Positions 52,263-61,315 of a stretch of DNA of 64,000 nucleotides are shown here, one piece after another. The notes beneath the pieces were generated by a model, which was not told the DNA's origin, made no database searches, and saw nothing but the letters and a program-made list of their open reading frames with translations. Each line of letters begins with the position of its first letter. Position 1 is the stretch's first letter. The position numbers were made by a program, and so were the translations under genes. Source of the DNA: Bacteroidota bacterium (GTDB lineage: Bacteria > Bacteroidota > Bacteroidia > Chitinophagales > LD1); the NCBI GenBank assembly GCA_016722375.1, contig JADKJG010000004.1:186001-250000 (forward strand). Direction: 5' to 3'.

Positions 52263-53447
52263 TTACGGCAACAAGTGTACTTCCACCAATTCTTCTGCTT
52301 TTACATTTCCTTTAGAAGCTGGCAGATAAATTATACAATCGGCAAATGCAAAGGCTCCTATGTTGTTAGATTCCTGACCGGAAAGAACGGCGGCTTTGCC
52401 ATTAATAATTTTTGCTTTTAAGAAAAAGCCAAGCCCTTCCTTTTTATTAAAATCAGCCGAAAGGGGAAGATTTAATTTCTTCAAAAATACTTCGGTGAAC
52501 CCCTGCATTATTTTTAAGGAAGGCAAAACATACTCATAAAAGCAACTCAACACAGAAGCGGGATTTCCGGGCAGGGCAAAGATTAAGCAGTTATTTTGTT
52601 TACCGAAGAATAATGGCTTGCCCGGTCGCTGATATATTTTATAGAAGATATTTTCAACGTTCAGTTCTTCCAAACACTTCCCTACAAAATCATATTTGCC
52701 TACGGAGATTCCCCCAGACACTAAAACAATATCTGAGTTTGCGATAGCGGAGCGAAGGGTGTCTGTGGTTTGTTTTTCCTCATCACCAATAGTAATTACC
52801 TCGGTGGGAGTAATATGAATGGATGCTAAAGCTGCAATGAGAGAGAATGAATTGGACTCATACACTTGCCCATCTTCCAGCGGTCTGCCTTGTTTCTGCA
52901 ATTCGCTACCGGTAACGATGATGGACACTCTGGGTTTTGGATAGACATTCACGGAGGTAATCCCCAGACTAGTGAGGTAGCCAATTGCTCCGGCATTGAG
53001 AACGATTCCCTTCTCTAAAGCAACTTCTCCTTTTTTGATTTGTAGGCCTTCTTGCCGAACATTAACCCCTTGCTTTAGGGCGGCATCCTGAATAATCAGT
53101 TGGCCGTTCTCAACAGAAACTTTTTCCTGCATCACCACGGTATCGGTTCCCTCCGGAATTTTTGCACCGGTAAATACACGAACCGCGGTTCCGGTCAAAA
53201 CTTTTTCTTTAAATGGGATTCCCGCAGGGGCTTCGCCTATAATTTCAATAGGTTTCTTTTCGGCATAGTCAGCATATACAAATGCAAAACCATCCATGGC
53301 TGATTGATGAAAAGGAGGATATGAAGTAGGCGACAGCGCATCTTCGGCCAACACAAAATGCAATGCTTTGGCGGCAGGATGTTGAATAGGCGAAAGCGGA
53401 ACGCTTGCCTCTACTACTGCTTTTTTTGCTTCTTCTACTGAAATCAT
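52263..53447 (-). CDS. moeA: Molybdopterin molybdotransferase MoeA
   Basis: Inserts molybdate into adenylylated molybdopterin. LSPTSYPPFHQSAMDGFAF is the family N-terminal motif, VRVFTGAKIPEGTDTVVMQE the middle, and VLVSGGISVGKYDFV with FGKQNNCLIFALPGNPASVL the active site. The 394-residue length is standard. It lies between the ModE-like gene and the porin gene. Confidence 0.95.
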   Translation of the reverse strand: MISVEEAKKAVVEASVPLSPIQHPAAKALHFVLAEDALSPTSYPPFHQSAMDGFAFVYADYAEKKPIEIIGEAPAGIPFKEKVLTGTAVRVFTGAKIPEGTDTVVMQEKVSVENGQLIIQDAALKQGVNVRQEGLQIKKGEVALEKGIVLNAGAIGYLTSLGITSVNVYPKPRVSIIVTGSELQKQGRPLEDGQVYESNSFSLIAALASIHITPTEVITIGDEEKQTTDTLRSAIANSDIVLVSGGISVGKYDFVGKCLEELNVENIFYKIYQRPGKPLFFGKQNNCLIFALPGNPASVLSCFYEYVLPSLKIMQGFTEVFLKKLNLPLSADFNKKEGLGFFLKAKIINGKAAVLSGQESNNIGAFAFADCIIYLPASKGNVKAEELVEVHLLP

Positions 53448-53490
53448 CCTAATTATTTTTGAGTCATTGAATATTTTAAAGTAGTTGGCA

Positions 53491-54783
53491 TCATTTTTTT
53501 TCTTTTTCCCATTTGAAGATAGTAGGATTCACGTTCAACATAACAAACCCCCAACCGGCAAACTGTTTTCGGCTGCCGCCTTTGAGGGCTTCCATAGACG
53601 CAGCTGCAAACAAAGTGGAGTAACCTGCAGTTAACTCAATATACTCTATCGGCTTATACGAGCCATAGACATCTAGCTCAAAACCGAGTGGGAGTTTTAA
53701 ATACTGACCGGGCACAGCTAGATTCTTGACTTTATTGGCGAGCAGAAAATAATGGGCATCGAAACCCACAGATCCTTTAGCGTTAGGCATTGCTTTGAAT
53801 TTAAAGTAGGCATCGTGCAAGCCACCTCCTTTGGTGTCTTTTGGCAGGTTCTGAAAGTAGTCCATGTGCCCGTAAAATTTATGGTTGGTGGCGTAGAGCG
53901 TGTTGAATTTATTGTTGCGCTTGTTAGAAATATCAGAAGCATCATTGCCAGAAATGAAATCATAACCCACTCCTAATGACACTATTTTCTTAACCGTATA
54001 TTCTACATAAGCCGAGGCAAAAAATGCAAGAATGTCCTTTTGATAAGTATCTTTTCCAAATTGAGTAAAGAAGGTAACATTGGCTTTAACTCCTTTAGTG
54101 TTAACGTGGAGCATGGGGCCAACGGTTCCACGGAAATACACTTTGTTTTGATGTAGAGAAGTATCTGCACTAAAACCATCCGTAACGGCATAGAAAGATA
54201 GTTTGAGTTTGTCCGCCACAAATTTTTGATTAAACCATAGAAAGGCCAAGGCTTTGTAATTATTAAGCCCGTAATAAGTACCGAAAAAACCCTCCGATGC
54301 CTGATTGAAGGCGCCACCAACATGCAGTGTGGTACCTTTTTGTTGAAATTTGAAAACCGCGGCATCGTGTGCCCGGGCCTGTTGCCCCCAATCGGCATTT
54401 CCAAAAAGACGTGAATCGTCGTACACTAACTCCTGCCGCCTTAGTTTGAAGGAGATATTATCCTTTACAAATACTTCCGCCCATCCTTCGTGCAAAGCAA
54501 AACTGGCGATATTTTGTGTTTGCGTTTCAGAGCCCCATGTCCGCACATCCTGCAAGCTCATATACATCTTTACATATTTGGACTTGAAGCCTACATTTAG
54601 CCGGGCGCGTTCGGAAATAAAAAAGGCAGATTTAGAACCGGCAGAAGGTAGAGTGCCGTATCCTAACCGTTGCTCAAATCTGGGACGAAATTGCATGGCA
54701 ATATCAAACGATGTTTGGGCATGGGAACAGATAAGTCCGAAAGAAGATATAAAGGCCAGTATTAATGACTTAAAACTGTTCAT
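53491..54783 (-). CDS. Predicted outer-membrane porin, alginate-export-like
   Basis: 430 residues. A signal peptide (MNSFKSLILAFISSFGLICSHAQ) is followed by a beta-barrel with AMQFRPRFEQRLGYG and FFISERARLNVGFKS, which recalls the alginate-export (AlgE-like) barrel family. The ending WGFVMLNVNPTIFKWEKEKK is atypical of OM proteins. It is first in the strand order of the molybdenum-cofactor cluster, with 44 bases between it and moeA. It could pass nitrate or an organic anion, as such porins sit near nitrate genes in some Bacteroidota; this is inference. Confidence 0.75.
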   Translation of the reverse strand: MNSFKSLILAFISSFGLICSHAQTSFDIAMQFRPRFEQRLGYGTLPSAGSKSAFFISERARLNVGFKSKYVKMYMSLQDVRTWGSETQTQNIASFALHEGWAEVFVKDNISFKLRRQELVYDDSRLFGNADWGQQARAHDAAVFKFQQKGTTLHVGGAFNQASEGFFGTYYGLNNYKALAFLWFNQKFVADKLKLSFYAVTDGFSADTSLHQNKVYFRGTVGPMLHVNTKGVKANVTFFTQFGKDTYQKDILAFFASAYVEYTVKKIVSLGVGYDFISGNDASDISNKRNNKFNTLYATNHKFYGHMDYFQNLPKDTKGGGLHDAYFKFKAMPNAKGSVGFDAHYFLLANKVKNLAVPGQYLKLPLGFELDVYGSYKPIEYIELTAGYSTLFAAASMEALKGGSRKQFAGWGFVMLNVNPTIFKWEKEKK

Positions 54784-55110
54784 AGTGAATGACTTTGTTT
54801 TTACGGTTAATGATTTTAGTTTAAAAATCCGCCAAATGTGTGGTAATGCGAGCTGATTATTAATGACTTTAGTGGGTGGCAGACATGAATGATGTCAATA
54901 GGCTAATTGTATTTCGGTATATCTAAAATGTAAATATACAGTTGGAAATTCAAAGGCGGGCAGCTCCCCAATCTCGATTCCGCTAAAAATATTTTGAAAG
55001 AATCTGGATTGGTGTCGGGAGCATATCTTGCGCCCCGCAGGGCAGCGCTCTGCATCAAACTGCGTAGATAGAAACCAATTTGAACCGATATGCCGTTTTT
55101 TTTAAGAAAA

Positions 55111-55390
55111 AGACCTTTTTTGACCATGTTCAGGGGGGGGCATAGACGGGTTAGGGGGGGTATGCCGACGGGGGGTGGGGGGTATGTGGACGGGGTGTAG
55201 GCAGTTCCGAACGGCCTCTGGGCAGTTCTAACCTGCCTATAGGGTGTCATGCGACGGGCTGTAGGCAGGTTAGAACTAGCTAAAGGCCGTTCATCAGGGG
55301 CTATAGGCAGTATGTCGAGGGGGTGTAGGCAGTTTCAAACCGGGTATAGGCAGTTCAGAAGCGGGTGCAGGCCGTTTGAAAGAGGGTAGC
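55111..55390. repeat. 21-bp-period repeat array, copy B (inverted relative to copy A)
   Basis: Reverse-complemented, this reads through the same series as copy A: TGATGAACGGCCTTTAGC, GCATGACACCCTATAGGCAG, TTCGGAACTGCCTACACCCC, CGTCGGCATACCCCC and TCTATG, ending near GAACATGGTCAAAA. The two copies are clearly related but diverged, with many substitutions and a long G run (55133-55140) in B. They point in opposite directions, 8.6 kb apart. Open frames through it are not considered real. Confidence 0.85.
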
Positions 55391-55593
55391 GGCTCTTGTT
55401 ATGGATGATTCACTATTTAGAAACTCAACGTTCTTCCAATCCATCTTAATACCGTATCATGAAGTATCTACTGCTTTTGTAGTTTATGAAATTTATTTCT
55501 ATCGGTAAAGAAAAAATGGGCATCCCTTCGCCGGTTTTGCAAAAGGTTTTTTACTTTGCGTTCGGATTCACAGTAAGTCTTTAGACTAAGTTT

Positions 55594-56604
55594 ATGGATA
55601 TTTCAGTTTACATCAGCGAGTTATTATGGGATCATGATTGTGTAATCATCCCCGGTTTTGGCGGATTGATTTGCAATTATAAACCCGCAGCCATCGAGGC
55701 TGTTACTCATCGGGTAAGCCCGCCTTCAAAAGCTATTTCGTTCAATAAGAATCTTCAAAAGAATGATGGGCTATTGGTCAACTATATCTGTGGTAAGAAA
55801 CACCTGCTGTTTTCTGAAGCGATGGAAGGCATCCAGAAATGGGTGGAGTCTTCAAATGCCTTGATTAGAGGCAGTGAGGAGGTGAGGCTGAGAAATATTG
55901 GCACTCTTTCTGCCGACATTGAGGGCAATATTCAGTTTGCGCCCGATGAATCGCTGAACTATCTGAAAACTTCTTTTGGCTTAAAAAGTTTTGTGGCTGA
56001 ACCGGTGTTGCGAGAAAAGAACCTGGTGACCATTGGGAGAAAGCTAGTGGAAAAGAGCACGGACAAGAGTGTAGCTAAAGGATGGAAAATAGCCGCCGCC
56101 GTTCTTCTCGTGGGGGGTATAAGTGTGCTATTTCGTATGATGTCGGTAGGGGTGGAGATTAAGCCTTTGAAATTGGATGAGGCGGGGGTTATGAATTTTG
56201 TGAACCAGATTTTTTATGTTGATAATAAACCACTCAACCCTTTACCGGTTGAAATGGATGAAGTTTCTTTGGCTGAAACAGATAATAGTCTGGAATCTGA
56301 AACTGCAATTAATGATGAGTCTATATCAAGCCACTCGATTAGAACGGAAGGGAAGACAAGTGTAGTTTCTTCGTCTGTCGTCGGTGGTTATTATGTCATT
56401 GTCGGAGCTTTCCGTCAACCGAATAATGTAGAAGCGGCAAAGAGAAATTTGCGAAAAGATTTCAAAGAGTCTGAAATTCTTGTGCTTAGAAATAATGGGC
56501 TTACTAAAGTGGGCTACTTTGCTGGCACCGACCGTTTTCGTGCAGAGGAAGTGCTTGTCCTTGCCAAGCAGCAAGATTCGACTTGCTGGATGATGCATCG
56601 GTAG
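55594..56604 (+). CDS. HU-CCDC81 and SPOR domain protein
   Basis: 336 residues. Two HU/IHF-like domains of the CCDC81 type occupy residues 1-60 (ISELLWDHDCVIIPGFGGLICNY) and 65-140 (GLKSF as its end), followed by a polar linker, a transmembrane segment near 165-180 (AAAVLLVGGISVLFRMM), and a C-terminal SPOR domain (about 265-330, GGYYVIVGAFRQPNNVEAAKR). SPOR domains bind denuded peptidoglycan at the septum, so a cell-division or nucleoid-envelope link is likely. It is intact and monocistronic. Confidence 0.88.
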   Translation: MDISVYISELLWDHDCVIIPGFGGLICNYKPAAIEAVTHRVSPPSKAISFNKNLQKNDGLLVNYICGKKHLLFSEAMEGIQKWVESSNALIRGSEEVRLRNIGTLSADIEGNIQFAPDESLNYLKTSFGLKSFVAEPVLREKNLVTIGRKLVEKSTDKSVAKGWKIAAAVLLVGGISVLFRMMSVGVEIKPLKLDEAGVMNFVNQIFYVDNKPLNPLPVEMDEVSLAETDNSLESETAINDESISSHSIRTEGKTSVVSSSVVGGYYVIVGAFRQPNNVEAAKRNLRKDFKESEILVLRNNGLTKVGYFAGTDRFRAEEVLVLAKQQDSTCWMMHR

Positions 56605-56687
56605 GGCTTAGTTGTATCTCCAAGTATTTTATTGGCTGAAGATTCTATCCTTCTTTAATTTTTTGGGATGGGTGACGCGCCTTGTGC

Positions 56688-57260
56688 TTATTTCAACATT
56701 AAAGCAATGGTCTTTTGCAGATAGGGAACAATATCCTTTTCAAACCAAGGGTTTTTCTTTTGCCATATTTGATTTCTGGGTGAGGGGTGAACCAGCGGTA
56801 AATATTCGGGCAGATACTCGTGAAAGGATTTTACTGTTTCGGTAAGTGTTGGTTTCAAACGCTTTCCCAAGTAATATTTTTGGGAATACTGTCCAATTAA
56901 GATGGTCAGTTCTAAATGCTTCATTTTTTTCAATAGAAGAGCATGCCAGGCAGGGGCACATTCAGGCCGAGGCGGCAAATCACCCGAAGTGCCTCTGCCC
57001 GGATAGCAGAAGCCCATGGGCATCAGTGCGAACAGTTTGTTGTTGTAGAATTGATCTTCGGTAACCCCTAGCCAGCGCCTTAATTCATTGCCGCTCCGAT
57101 CCATCCACGGGATGCCGCTTTGATGAACTTTTATTCCGGGTGCTTGTCCGATGATAACGATTCTGGCATCGGCGCTGACAGAGAGAATAGGTTTCGGCGG
57201 AAAGGGTAAATAGGATTTACAGATGGTACAAGCCAGAACCTCTTTGATTAATTTATTCAT
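56688..57260 (-). CDS. Uracil-DNA glycosylase family protein
   Basis: 190 residues from the ATG at 57260 (MNKLIKEVLACTICK); a longer GTG start at 57296 is less likely. VIIGQAPGIKVHQSGIPW is the active-site region of the UDG superfamily, and LVHPSPRNQIWQKKNPWFE contains the second conserved motif. The N-terminal CTIC and the length resemble the small UDG-like enzymes rather than family 1 Ung. It removes uracil or a related base from DNA; its exact substrate range is not known. Confidence 0.88.
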   Translation of the reverse strand: MNKLIKEVLACTICKSYLPFPPKPILSVSADARIVIIGQAPGIKVHQSGIPWMDRSGNELRRWLGVTEDQFYNNKLFALMPMGFCYPGRGTSGDLPPRPECAPAWHALLLKKMKHLELTILIGQYSQKYYLGKRLKPTLTETVKSFHEYLPEYLPLVHPSPRNQIWQKKNPWFEKDIVPYLQKTIALMLK

Positions 57261-57423
57261 CGGATAGTGTGATGCAGAGCTAGTTATAGTCATCACGCAT
57301 AGTTAAGATAAATTTATCGCTTTATAAATATCCGGAGTATTGCAGCCAACATGTTTTCAATAAAGCATACTTCGCGAGGTAATACTTTTTACTTCAGAAA
57401 AGACTTGCTTGGAAAAGCAGAGC

Positions 57424-58491
57424 TTAGATAAAATACGGACAGTGCCCCGGCTTTGGTTTCTTGCGGAAACAACCTTGGTAAGTCAGGGAAATTTCTGGTG
57501 CTCCTATGGAATTGGAGGCCGGGAGCAACTTAGAAATATTTATATCATAACTCAGTCCAAGCCCAATTCCTTTATAGTCAACTCGGGTGTTCAGGATGAC
57601 TGCATCATACAATCCGCGGTATTGTACTCCGAAAGCCACTGCTGTTTTGCTAAGAGTAGGGTTGCCGATAATCGTTTTGAAATTACACCCTACATTAAAT
57701 TCGTATGAAGGGCCTTGCCATAAAATAAGAAAGTTGGGCATCACCGATAATTTTTTGCCAATTGGTAGCGACATTCCTCCATGCCAAGTAAGTTTAAGAT
57801 TCAAACGCTCGTTGCCTGACTTGCTGGCATCCTGTCCGCTGGGGAAAAACGAAATTTTAGGCTGATTGAGATGGCTGGCAGCAAAACCAAAATAGAAATT
57901 GGTCGTTTCTTTGAACATGGCGCTGTATAAAAATCCAAACCCTGCATCTCCATACATCACTCGGGTTCTTCCAAAACTTTCTCCAGGAATGGCAGGATTT
58001 GCCCCACCGGTAGAAGGATCATACTGGTCATCATAAGTAGCTTTAGAAGGATCAATAGAGCGATAATTGAAAGCGCCTTGTAAACCAGCCGAAAGTTGCA
58101 TCGTACCTTTTCGGTTCAGCATAACGTGATAAGCAAAGGAAACATCTACTCGATTGGTACCCAGTTTCAGGTCGCCCGCCTGGTCTGAAAAGAAAGAAAC
58201 ACCGAGTCCAGCAAAACTGTTGTACTTCGTAATCTTTCCTATAGACATATCCGCGCCGCCGGCAAAAGTCCGGTAGGTTCCACCGCTATTTATAGTGAGC
58301 CACTGCGAGCGAAAATTGCCGTAAACGCGGTAATCGCAACTGTTCATCCCAGCCATAGCTGGATTGAGCGCCATCGGTGAGGCATTGTATTGAGAAAAGT
58401 GAATGTCTTGAGCACCAGCGATAAACGCAAAAAGCATTCCCGCTGTTATACAAACTGTTTTGTAAAAATTTACCGACATATTTTTCATCAC
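57424..58491 (-). CDS. PorP/SprF-family type IX secretion outer-membrane protein
   Basis: 355 residues. A signal peptide (cleaved after FAFIAGAQ) precedes DIHFSQYNASPMALNPAMAGM, the strongly conserved PorP/SprF start. A beta-barrel follows, with GGADMSIGKITKYNSFAGLGVSFF and FGFAASHLNQPKISF. PorP links type IX cargo or surface structures to the outer membrane, and many paralogues accompany surface adhesins. No gliding-motility gene lies next to it. Confidence 0.92.
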   Translation of the reverse strand: MMKNMSVNFYKTVCITAGMLFAFIAGAQDIHFSQYNASPMALNPAMAGMNSCDYRVYGNFRSQWLTINSGGTYRTFAGGADMSIGKITKYNSFAGLGVSFFSDQAGDLKLGTNRVDVSFAYHVMLNRKGTMQLSAGLQGAFNYRSIDPSKATYDDQYDPSTGGANPAIPGESFGRTRVMYGDAGFGFLYSAMFKETTNFYFGFAASHLNQPKISFFPSGQDASKSGNERLNLKLTWHGGMSLPIGKKLSVMPNFLILWQGPSYEFNVGCNFKTIIGNPTLSKTAVAFGVQYRGLYDAVILNTRVDYKGIGLGLSYDINISKLLPASNSIGAPEISLTYQGCFRKKPKPGHCPYFI

Positions 58492-58810
58492 ACTAATTTC
58501 AGATCCGATTATTCTTGACTCATTCTTGTTTAAAGAGAACCGTTTCTCTGTATATACGAATGAAACAGAAATAAGTTTCTTACAAATGCTGTATTGTTTA
58601 AAAAGAAAGGAAATGGAGTCCGATTAAAGTCCAAACCTAAAAATATTCTTTAACCAACCTTACGTCCACACACCCAACCTCCTCTTCGTGTATAAAGATG
58701 CTGTTTTTTTCGGTAAAGATGTATGCCAAATATCTAACGAGATTGAAAGATGTGGAAACCTGAACACATTCTCTTTCAAAAAACCCGTATAGAAGGCTAT
58801 ATTCGACTTT
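58492..58810. other. Intergenic region between porP and the NlpC/P60 gene
   Basis: About 320 bases between divergent genes. It must contain both promoters. I see no clear repeat or RNA. Confidence 0.45.
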
Positions 58811-59581
58811 ATGAAATATGGATTGACCCATTTAAGTATCATTCCCCTTCGGCGCGAGGCTGCTCATAGAAGCGAGTTGGTGTCACAATTGCTTTTTGGA
58901 GAATCATATAAGGTTCTGGAAAAGAAGGAAAACTGGTTGCGCATTGCTTGTATTTACGACGGTTATGAAGGTTGGATAGATGAAAACCAACATCGCGAGT
59001 TGAGTGAAAAAGATTTCAATAATCTTTTAAGGGGGGAATCAGGCGTGGCATTGGATATGGTGTGCAATGCTTCGTCAAGTCATCAGTCTATTCCGATACT
59101 TTCCGGGAGCAGTCTTCCCCTTTTTGATGGTATGAATTTTAAAATGGGTAAGGGAAAATTTATTTACAATGGACAGGCCATTCAACCAGATGCCCAGAAT
59201 TCCGCCTTGTTTGAACGGATAGCCATGCGCTATCTCAATGCGCCATATCTATGGGGCGGGCGCTCGCCCTTTGGGATAGATTGCTCTGGATTCACGCAGG
59301 TGATATTTAAGTTTATGGGAATCAAATTGCCTCGCGACGCCTGGCAGCAGGCTGAACAGGGCTCGGTCGTTAATTTCATTGAAGAATCTCGCCCTGGCGA
59401 CTTTGCTTTTTTTCATAATGAAGATGGAAAAATAATTCACACCGGAATGATTTTGAAAGATAGAACCATCATACACGCTTCCGGCAAGGTTCGCGTAGAT
59501 AAGATAGACCACTTTGGCATTCACAACAGCGAAAGCAAAAAGTATTCGCATCAGCTGAAACTTATCAAAAGGTTTTTCTAG
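58811..59581 (+). CDS. NlpC/P60 cell-wall endopeptidase with SH3-like domain
   Basis: 256 residues. The first half is SH3-like (ESYKVLEKKENWLRIACIYDGYEGWID). The second half is an NlpC/P60 (C40) peptidase with the catalytic Cys in GIDCSGFTQVIFKFMGI, the His in HTGMILKDRTIIHASG and the third residue in that segment. It cleaves gamma-D-glutamyl-diamino acid bonds of peptidoglycan. No signal peptide is seen, so it may work on imported murein peptides, which fits the menC-like enolase that follows. Confidence 0.93.
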   Translation: MKYGLTHLSIIPLRREAAHRSELVSQLLFGESYKVLEKKENWLRIACIYDGYEGWIDENQHRELSEKDFNNLLRGESGVALDMVCNASSSHQSIPILSGSSLPLFDGMNFKMGKGKFIYNGQAIQPDAQNSALFERIAMRYLNAPYLWGGRSPFGIDCSGFTQVIFKFMGIKLPRDAWQQAEQGSVVNFIEESRPGDFAFFHNEDGKIIHTGMILKDRTIIHASGKVRVDKIDHFGIHNSESKKYSHQLKLIKRFF

Positions 59582-59686
59582 ATGAAGAAGAGATTCGCGG
59601 TGCTGGCCGGTGTGGGTATCTGCGCCGAAAGTGGGATAAATACTTTTCGAGGCTCTTTGGTGAAAGAATTGCTTGCTCATGCTTAA
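59582..59686 (+). pseudogene. Truncated Sir2-type deacylase remnant, 34 aa
   Basis: ATG at 59582, immediately after the NlpC stop, reads MKKRFAVLAGVGICAESGIN then TFRG, clearly the NAD-binding start of a sirtuin (normally GAGISAESGI.TFR). The frame then continues with unrelated residues to TAA at 59684-59686. No zinc-binding or catalytic His region follows. It is an eroded cobB copy lying between the NlpC gene and menC. Confidence 0.75.
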
Positions 59687-60716
59687 ATCTTCTTTTAAGA
59701 AATATCAACAGACGTTTAAGTTGCCGGTGCTGACTTCTCGCGGTGTCATGAAGGTGAAGAATGGTTATTACCTGTTCCTCAGCGATGGAAAACAAACCGG
59801 TGTGGGCGAATGCAGCTTTATAGAGGGATTGAGCATAGATGATTTATCTCCTTATGAAAACATGCTTCAAGAGGTATGTAATTACTGCGCAACAGGTGAC
59901 AAGTCCCAGATGCCTGACTTAGAGCATTTCCCTTCTATCCGGTTTGGATACGAAACAGCCCTGCTCGATTTGAGCCAGGGAGGGAAGATGGTATTGTTTG
60001 AAGGTGATTTTACCAAAGGCGCAAAACAAATTCCCATCAATGGATTGGTATGGATGGGGAAAAGGGATTTTATGCTTCGGCAAATAGGAGAGAAGCTGGA
60101 AGCAGGCTTTAGGTGTATCAAGATAAAAGTCGGGGCGATTAATTTTGAGGAGGAAATCATGCTGCTGGATTTTATCCGCAGTAAATTCCCGTCCGATTTG
60201 ATTGAAATCCGCCTCGATGCCAACGGGTCTTTCAACCAAAAAGATGTTTTCAAAAAATTAGAAAGACTTGCGCATTTTGATATTCATTCCATAGAACAGC
60301 CCGTGAAACAAGGGCAGATAAAGCTAATGCAAGAGGTCTGTAAAAACTCACCGATCCTCATTGCTTTGGATGAAGAATTGATTGGTATTGCTGATAGCGA
60401 AATGAAAGATTTGCTCTGCGAAATCAATCCTTCATACATCATCCTGAAACCGAGCTTGCTGGGAGGTTTTGAGAGATGTAATCATTGGATTGAGTTAGCC
60501 AAGGAGCAAAACATAGGCTGGTGGGCCACCAGCGCTTTGGAATCCAATATCGGTCTTAATGCCATTGCCCAATGGGTTTTTGGATATAATAATCCTCTCG
60601 CACAAGGTCTCGGAACCGGCGGTCTTTATACGAAGAATGTTGCTTCTCCTTTATTTATCGAGAATGGATGTTTGGGCTATAATCCTACGAAGGTTTGGGG
60701 GAAGTTGGAGTTGTAA
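59679..60716 (+). CDS. menC: o-Succinylbenzoate synthase (enolase superfamily)
   Basis: 345 residues from the ATG at 59679. Enolase-superfamily motifs are complete: KIKVGA (catalytic Lys), RLDANG, SIEQP, ALDEEL (metal ligands) and ILKPSLLGGF (second Lys). The SALESNIGL sequence near the end is typical of OSBS, which makes o-succinylbenzoate for menaquinone, the respiratory quinone of Bacteroidota. Dipeptide epimerase is the main alternative, since it too is found next to NlpC/P60 genes. No other men genes are adjacent. The start overlaps the Sir2 remnant. Confidence 0.82.
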   Translation: MLKSSFKKYQQTFKLPVLTSRGVMKVKNGYYLFLSDGKQTGVGECSFIEGLSIDDLSPYENMLQEVCNYCATGDKSQMPDLEHFPSIRFGYETALLDLSQGGKMVLFEGDFTKGAKQIPINGLVWMGKRDFMLRQIGEKLEAGFRCIKIKVGAINFEEEIMLLDFIRSKFPSDLIEIRLDANGSFNQKDVFKKLERLAHFDIHSIEQPVKQGQIKLMQEVCKNSPILIALDEELIGIADSEMKDLLCEINPSYIILKPSLLGGFERCNHWIELAKEQNIGWWATSALESNIGLNAIAQWVFGYNNPLAQGLGTGGLYTKNVASPLFIENGCLGYNPTKVWGKLEL

Positions 60717-60829
60717 ATAGGAATATGACGAAGCACCATAAGATGCTTCATTGCTTATATAATGTTTGATGAAATTGGTTTGGAGACTTGGAGAGTTTGT
60801 TCTTTTGGTAGTGCAAGCACCTCGATAAA

Positions 60830-60870
60830 CTAAGAAAGCCAGAGAGAAAATTACCCCGGCTTTCTTTTGT
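60830..60870. terminator. Bidirectional terminator between menC and the small secreted protein gene
   Basis: Stem AAGAAAGCC / GGCTTTCTT with a longer A-rich loop. The flanks allow use from both sides. Confidence 0.75.
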
Positions 60871-60883
60871 ATGGAAAGAAATA

Positions 60884-61230
60884 CTATTCTTCTATCTTTT
60901 CTTTTTCCTTATAGGCAGTCCATATTCTCATGCGTTCGGCGCTGAGAGCAGCGGTAAGCTTTTCGTTTAGTTCGGTTCTTAAGGTATTGATTTTGACTTG
61001 AGCACTAGTGGCTTCAATCACTTTTTGATTTTTGATAGATTCGATTTCTTTGTAGTAGGTAGTGAAGGCGTTGTTGACATTCGTCCATTCGTCACCTTGT
61101 AGAAAATAGCTTTGTGTACTTTGCTCACCATCGCTTTTGCCTGAGCTTCAGGGGAGTTGTCTTTGGTTTGTGAGAAAGAATTGGCTACGGTAAAGATCAG
61201 GATAAGAGCGAGTGAAAGGTATTGTTTCAT
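60884..61230 (-). CDS. Small secreted protein, frameshifted
   Basis: A signal peptide (MKQYLSLALILIFTVANSFSQ) is followed by KDNSPEAQAKAMVSKVHKAIF. From there the continuation in the starting frame is poor, but another frame reads LQGDEWTNVNNAFTTYYKEI and later NTLRTELNEKLTAALSAERM to a TAG at 60884. Joining the frames near 61099-61106 gives a helical protein of about 115 residues. I recall many such small helical periplasmic proteins in Bacteroidota. Function unknown. Confidence 0.7.
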
Positions 61231-61315
61231 TTTTGTTTCATTTTAATTCGAAAATAAAATAAGTAGGATGATTTCGGCGTAAACGTAAAAAGAAAATCTT
61301 GTTTTGTTGTATGAT

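Noticed and set aside
54903..55250. Minus-strand frame ending in repeat copy B
   Set aside because: Starts inside the repeat and has no recognisable protein features.
46258..55390. Composite transposon made by the inverted arrays
   Set aside because: No transposase in or near the arrays and no target duplication visible; kept only as a bracket of unknown cause.
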